Assembly: GCA_937928015.1 (NCBI GenBank)
Contig: CALFXA010000181.1
Span: 1 to 23,207 of the forward strand
Length of the DNA: 23,207 bases
Reading direction: 5' to 3'
Source: an uncultured Anaerolineales bacterium
Lineage (GTDB): Bacteria; Chloroflexota; Anaerolineae; Anaerolineales; Villigracilaceae
Position 1 is the stretch's first letter, and each line of letters begins with the position of its first letter. The translations under genes were made by a program, and so were the position numbers. Positions 22,074 to 23,207 of the stretch are shown here, piece after piece. Under the pieces are notes generated by a model. It was given only the letters and a program-made list of their open reading frames with translations, searched no databases and was not told the DNA's origin.

Positions 22074-22616
22074 ATGACAGAGAAACCTGATTTGCCGAAG
22101 CGCTATCATCCCGCCCTGGTGGGCTTGCACTGGTTCATGGCGCTCTTCATCCTGACGATGCTGGCCGTGGGCAGACTGGTCTTCCCTTCCCTGAGCGGGG
22201 ACCCAGCCAGGGAGTCGGAGATGGTGCGGACCCATATGTTCATCGGGATGTTCCTGCTGGTGTTGGTGATCGTGCGCTTCATCATCCGCCTGCGGACCCC
22301 CAAGCCTGCGCCTGCCACGACGGGCAACGCCCTCCTCGATAAAGTAGGCGTGGCGACTCATTATCTATTGTACGTTTTCATCCTGATCATGGCTTTGAGC
22401 GGCATGGGCACCATGTTGACCGCCCAACTGACTCCCATCCTGTCGGGCAGCGTCATCGCCATCCCAGACCACCTGCTGGATTTCCCGTCCTACGCCGTCC
22501 ACGGGCTGACGAGTTGGCTGCTGCTGGCGCTGCTGGGCCTGCACATCGGCGCGGCCCTCTTCCATCAATTCATCCGCAAGGACAATTTGTTCGCCCGCAT
22601 GTGGTTCGGCAAATAA
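22074..22616 (+). CDS. Cytochrome b561 family protein
   Basis: A 180-residue four-helix membrane protein of the bacterial cytochrome b561 family (COG3038-like), expected to carry two b haems and move electrons between quinols and partners. Histidines suited as haem ligands are H19 (GLHWFMA), H54 (RTHMFIG), H143 (AVHGLTS) and H157 (GLHIGAA), with H12, H96 and H164 as extra histidines. Membrane helices are about 14-36, 52-72, 93-120 and 140-166. The ATG at 22074 has GGAGG 6 nt upstream; the open frame further upstream crosses the ssb leader and is not coding. The gene is divergent from ssb and followed by a strong terminator. Confidence 0.9.
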   Translation: MTEKPDLPKRYHPALVGLHWFMALFILTMLAVGRLVFPSLSGDPARESEMVRTHMFIGMFLLVLVIVRFIIRLRTPKPAPATTGNALLDKVGVATHYLLYVFILIMALSGMGTMLTAQLTPILSGSVIAIPDHLLDFPSYAVHGLTSWLLLALLGLHIGAALFHQFIRKDNLFARMWFGK

Positions 22617-22632
22617 TCCTGCCGTATCCCCC

Positions 22633-22665
22633 AAAGGTTCCATCGAAACGGTGGAACCTTTTTTG
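22633..22665 (+). terminator. Rho-independent terminator after cytochrome b561
   Basis: AAAGGTTCCA (22633-22642) pairs with TGGAACCTTT (22652-22661); inner C-G pairs close the loop further. A run of T follows to about 22664. Confidence 0.9.
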
Positions 22666-22712
22666 TTGTCTGTTCGTCCCTCGTGAGCAAAACTTTATTG
22701 AGGTATACGAAC

Positions 22713-23159
22713 ATGAATATCACAATTACCACCAAGCACATATTGATCGTTTTTGGCGTCCTGTTTTTGGCCGTGATCGCCTGCATGCCCCTTGCCATGG
22801 TCATGGCCTATCCCGCCGCCCCGTCGGAGGATGCCCCCGCCACCCAGGCGGCAGCCACCATCCAAGTGGTACTGACCCAGTCCGCGGCGTCGCCCCAACC
22901 CACGGCCCTGATTCCCTCACCGACTCCCATCCCGCCGACGGCTGTCCCCGCCACCAGCACGCCCGTCTATGCGGCCACCCCCGTCTCGTACTGTGACTGG
23001 GTCGAGTTCGTCAAAGACGTGACCATCCCAGACGGGTCCACGTTCGCGACGGGAGAGAGCTTCACCAAGATCTGGCGGTTGAAGAACCGCGGCACCTGCG
23101 CGTGGACTCCCGACTACAAACTGGTCTTCACCAGCGGTGCCCAGATGAACGGTCCGTCC
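22713..23159 (+). CDS. Lipoprotein with NBR1-like Ig domain, 3' partial
   Basis: 149 codons are readable before adapter sequence begins at 23160. The N-terminus has a hydrophobic signal with a lipobox-like VIAC (C24). A long Ala/Pro/Ser/Thr linker (35-92) follows, then an NBR1-like Ig domain from about residue 94 (VEFVKDVTIPDGSTFATGES, FTKIWRLKNRGTCAWTPDYK). This matches the Ig domains of the two CAP lipoproteins at 10311-12496. Whether a CAP domain follows cannot be known because the contig ends. GAGG lies 9 nt before the ATG. The frame stays open through the adapter, so any automatic translation to the end of the contig would add 16 false residues. Confidence 0.85.
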
Positions 23160-23207
23160 AGATCGGAAGAGCGTCGTGTAGGGAAAGAGTGTAGATCTCG
23201 GTGGTCG
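23160..23207 (+). other. Illumina TruSeq adapter contamination
   Basis: The last 48 bases begin AGATCGGAAGAGCGTCGTGT and go on through GGGAAAGAGTGTAGATCTCG to GGTGGTCG. This is the reverse complement of the Illumina universal adapter as I know it. It is a library artefact and not genomic sequence. Confidence 0.97.

Noticed and set aside
1..23207. CRISPR array, tRNA, rRNA or transposase
   Set aside because: No regularly spaced direct repeats, no tRNA-like TTCRANY/cloverleaf segments and no transposase or integrase motifs were seen on either strand.

Overview
The window is GC-rich, gene-dense bacterial DNA. It most resembles an Anaerolineae-type member of the Chloroflexota, probably a metagenome-assembled contig. 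The pointers are three lipoproteins that carry an NBR1-like Ig domain behind Thr/Pro/Ser-rich linkers (two of them with a CAP domain), a DUF1800/DUF1501 pair, and a translin-family gene next to ssb. This placement is inference; there is no rRNA or tRNA gene. The last 48 bases (23160-23207) are an Illumina adapter and not genomic sequence.

Layout. 1-1128: 3' part of a GAF/HD-GYP protein. 1183-2154 (-): aldo/keto reductase, divergent from an unrecognised 916-residue coiled-coil protein (2297-5047) that contains an internal duplication of about 180 residues. 5183-7448: ECF sigma factor, membrane anti-sigma factor and two paralogous four-helix membrane proteins. 7516-10282: Tat-exported DUF1800 protein and its DUF1501 partner. 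10311-12496 (-): two lipoproteins with Ig and CAP domains. 12596-14806 (-): a large protein built like a DNA methylase but with degenerate motifs. 14909-16489 (-): GH13 alpha-glucosidase. 16606-19226 (+): a two-gene signalling operon in which both receiver domains have lost the phosphoacceptor aspartate. 21919-19440 (-): a compact operon ssb, DUF3467, translin, PH-like membrane protein, deoxynucleotide N-hydrolase-like enzyme. 22074-22616 (+): cytochrome b561. 22713-23159 (+): a third Ig-domain lipoprotein, cut by the contig end.

How the genes relate. The sigma/anti-sigma pair probably senses an envelope state and drives the membrane protein downstream. The Ig/CAP lipoproteins and the DUF1800/DUF1501 pair are cell-surface or exported proteins. 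The HD-GYP protein and the pseudo-receiver/kinase operon point to c-di-GMP and phosphorelay signalling, the kinase apparently regulated by protein contacts or ligands instead of receiver phosphorylation. The ssb operon groups single-strand binding, translin-type nucleic-acid binding and nucleotide hydrolysis. That is the most intriguing gene grouping here, although its joint function is unknown.

Intergenic spaces are short. They hold terminators, several REP-like hairpins of families scattered in many environmental bacteria, a palindrome over the alpha-glucosidase -35 box, and a possible 28-codon ORF with a very strong ribosome-binding site. No CRISPR array, insertion sequence or RNA gene was seen, and no gene-free stretch exceeds 300 bases.
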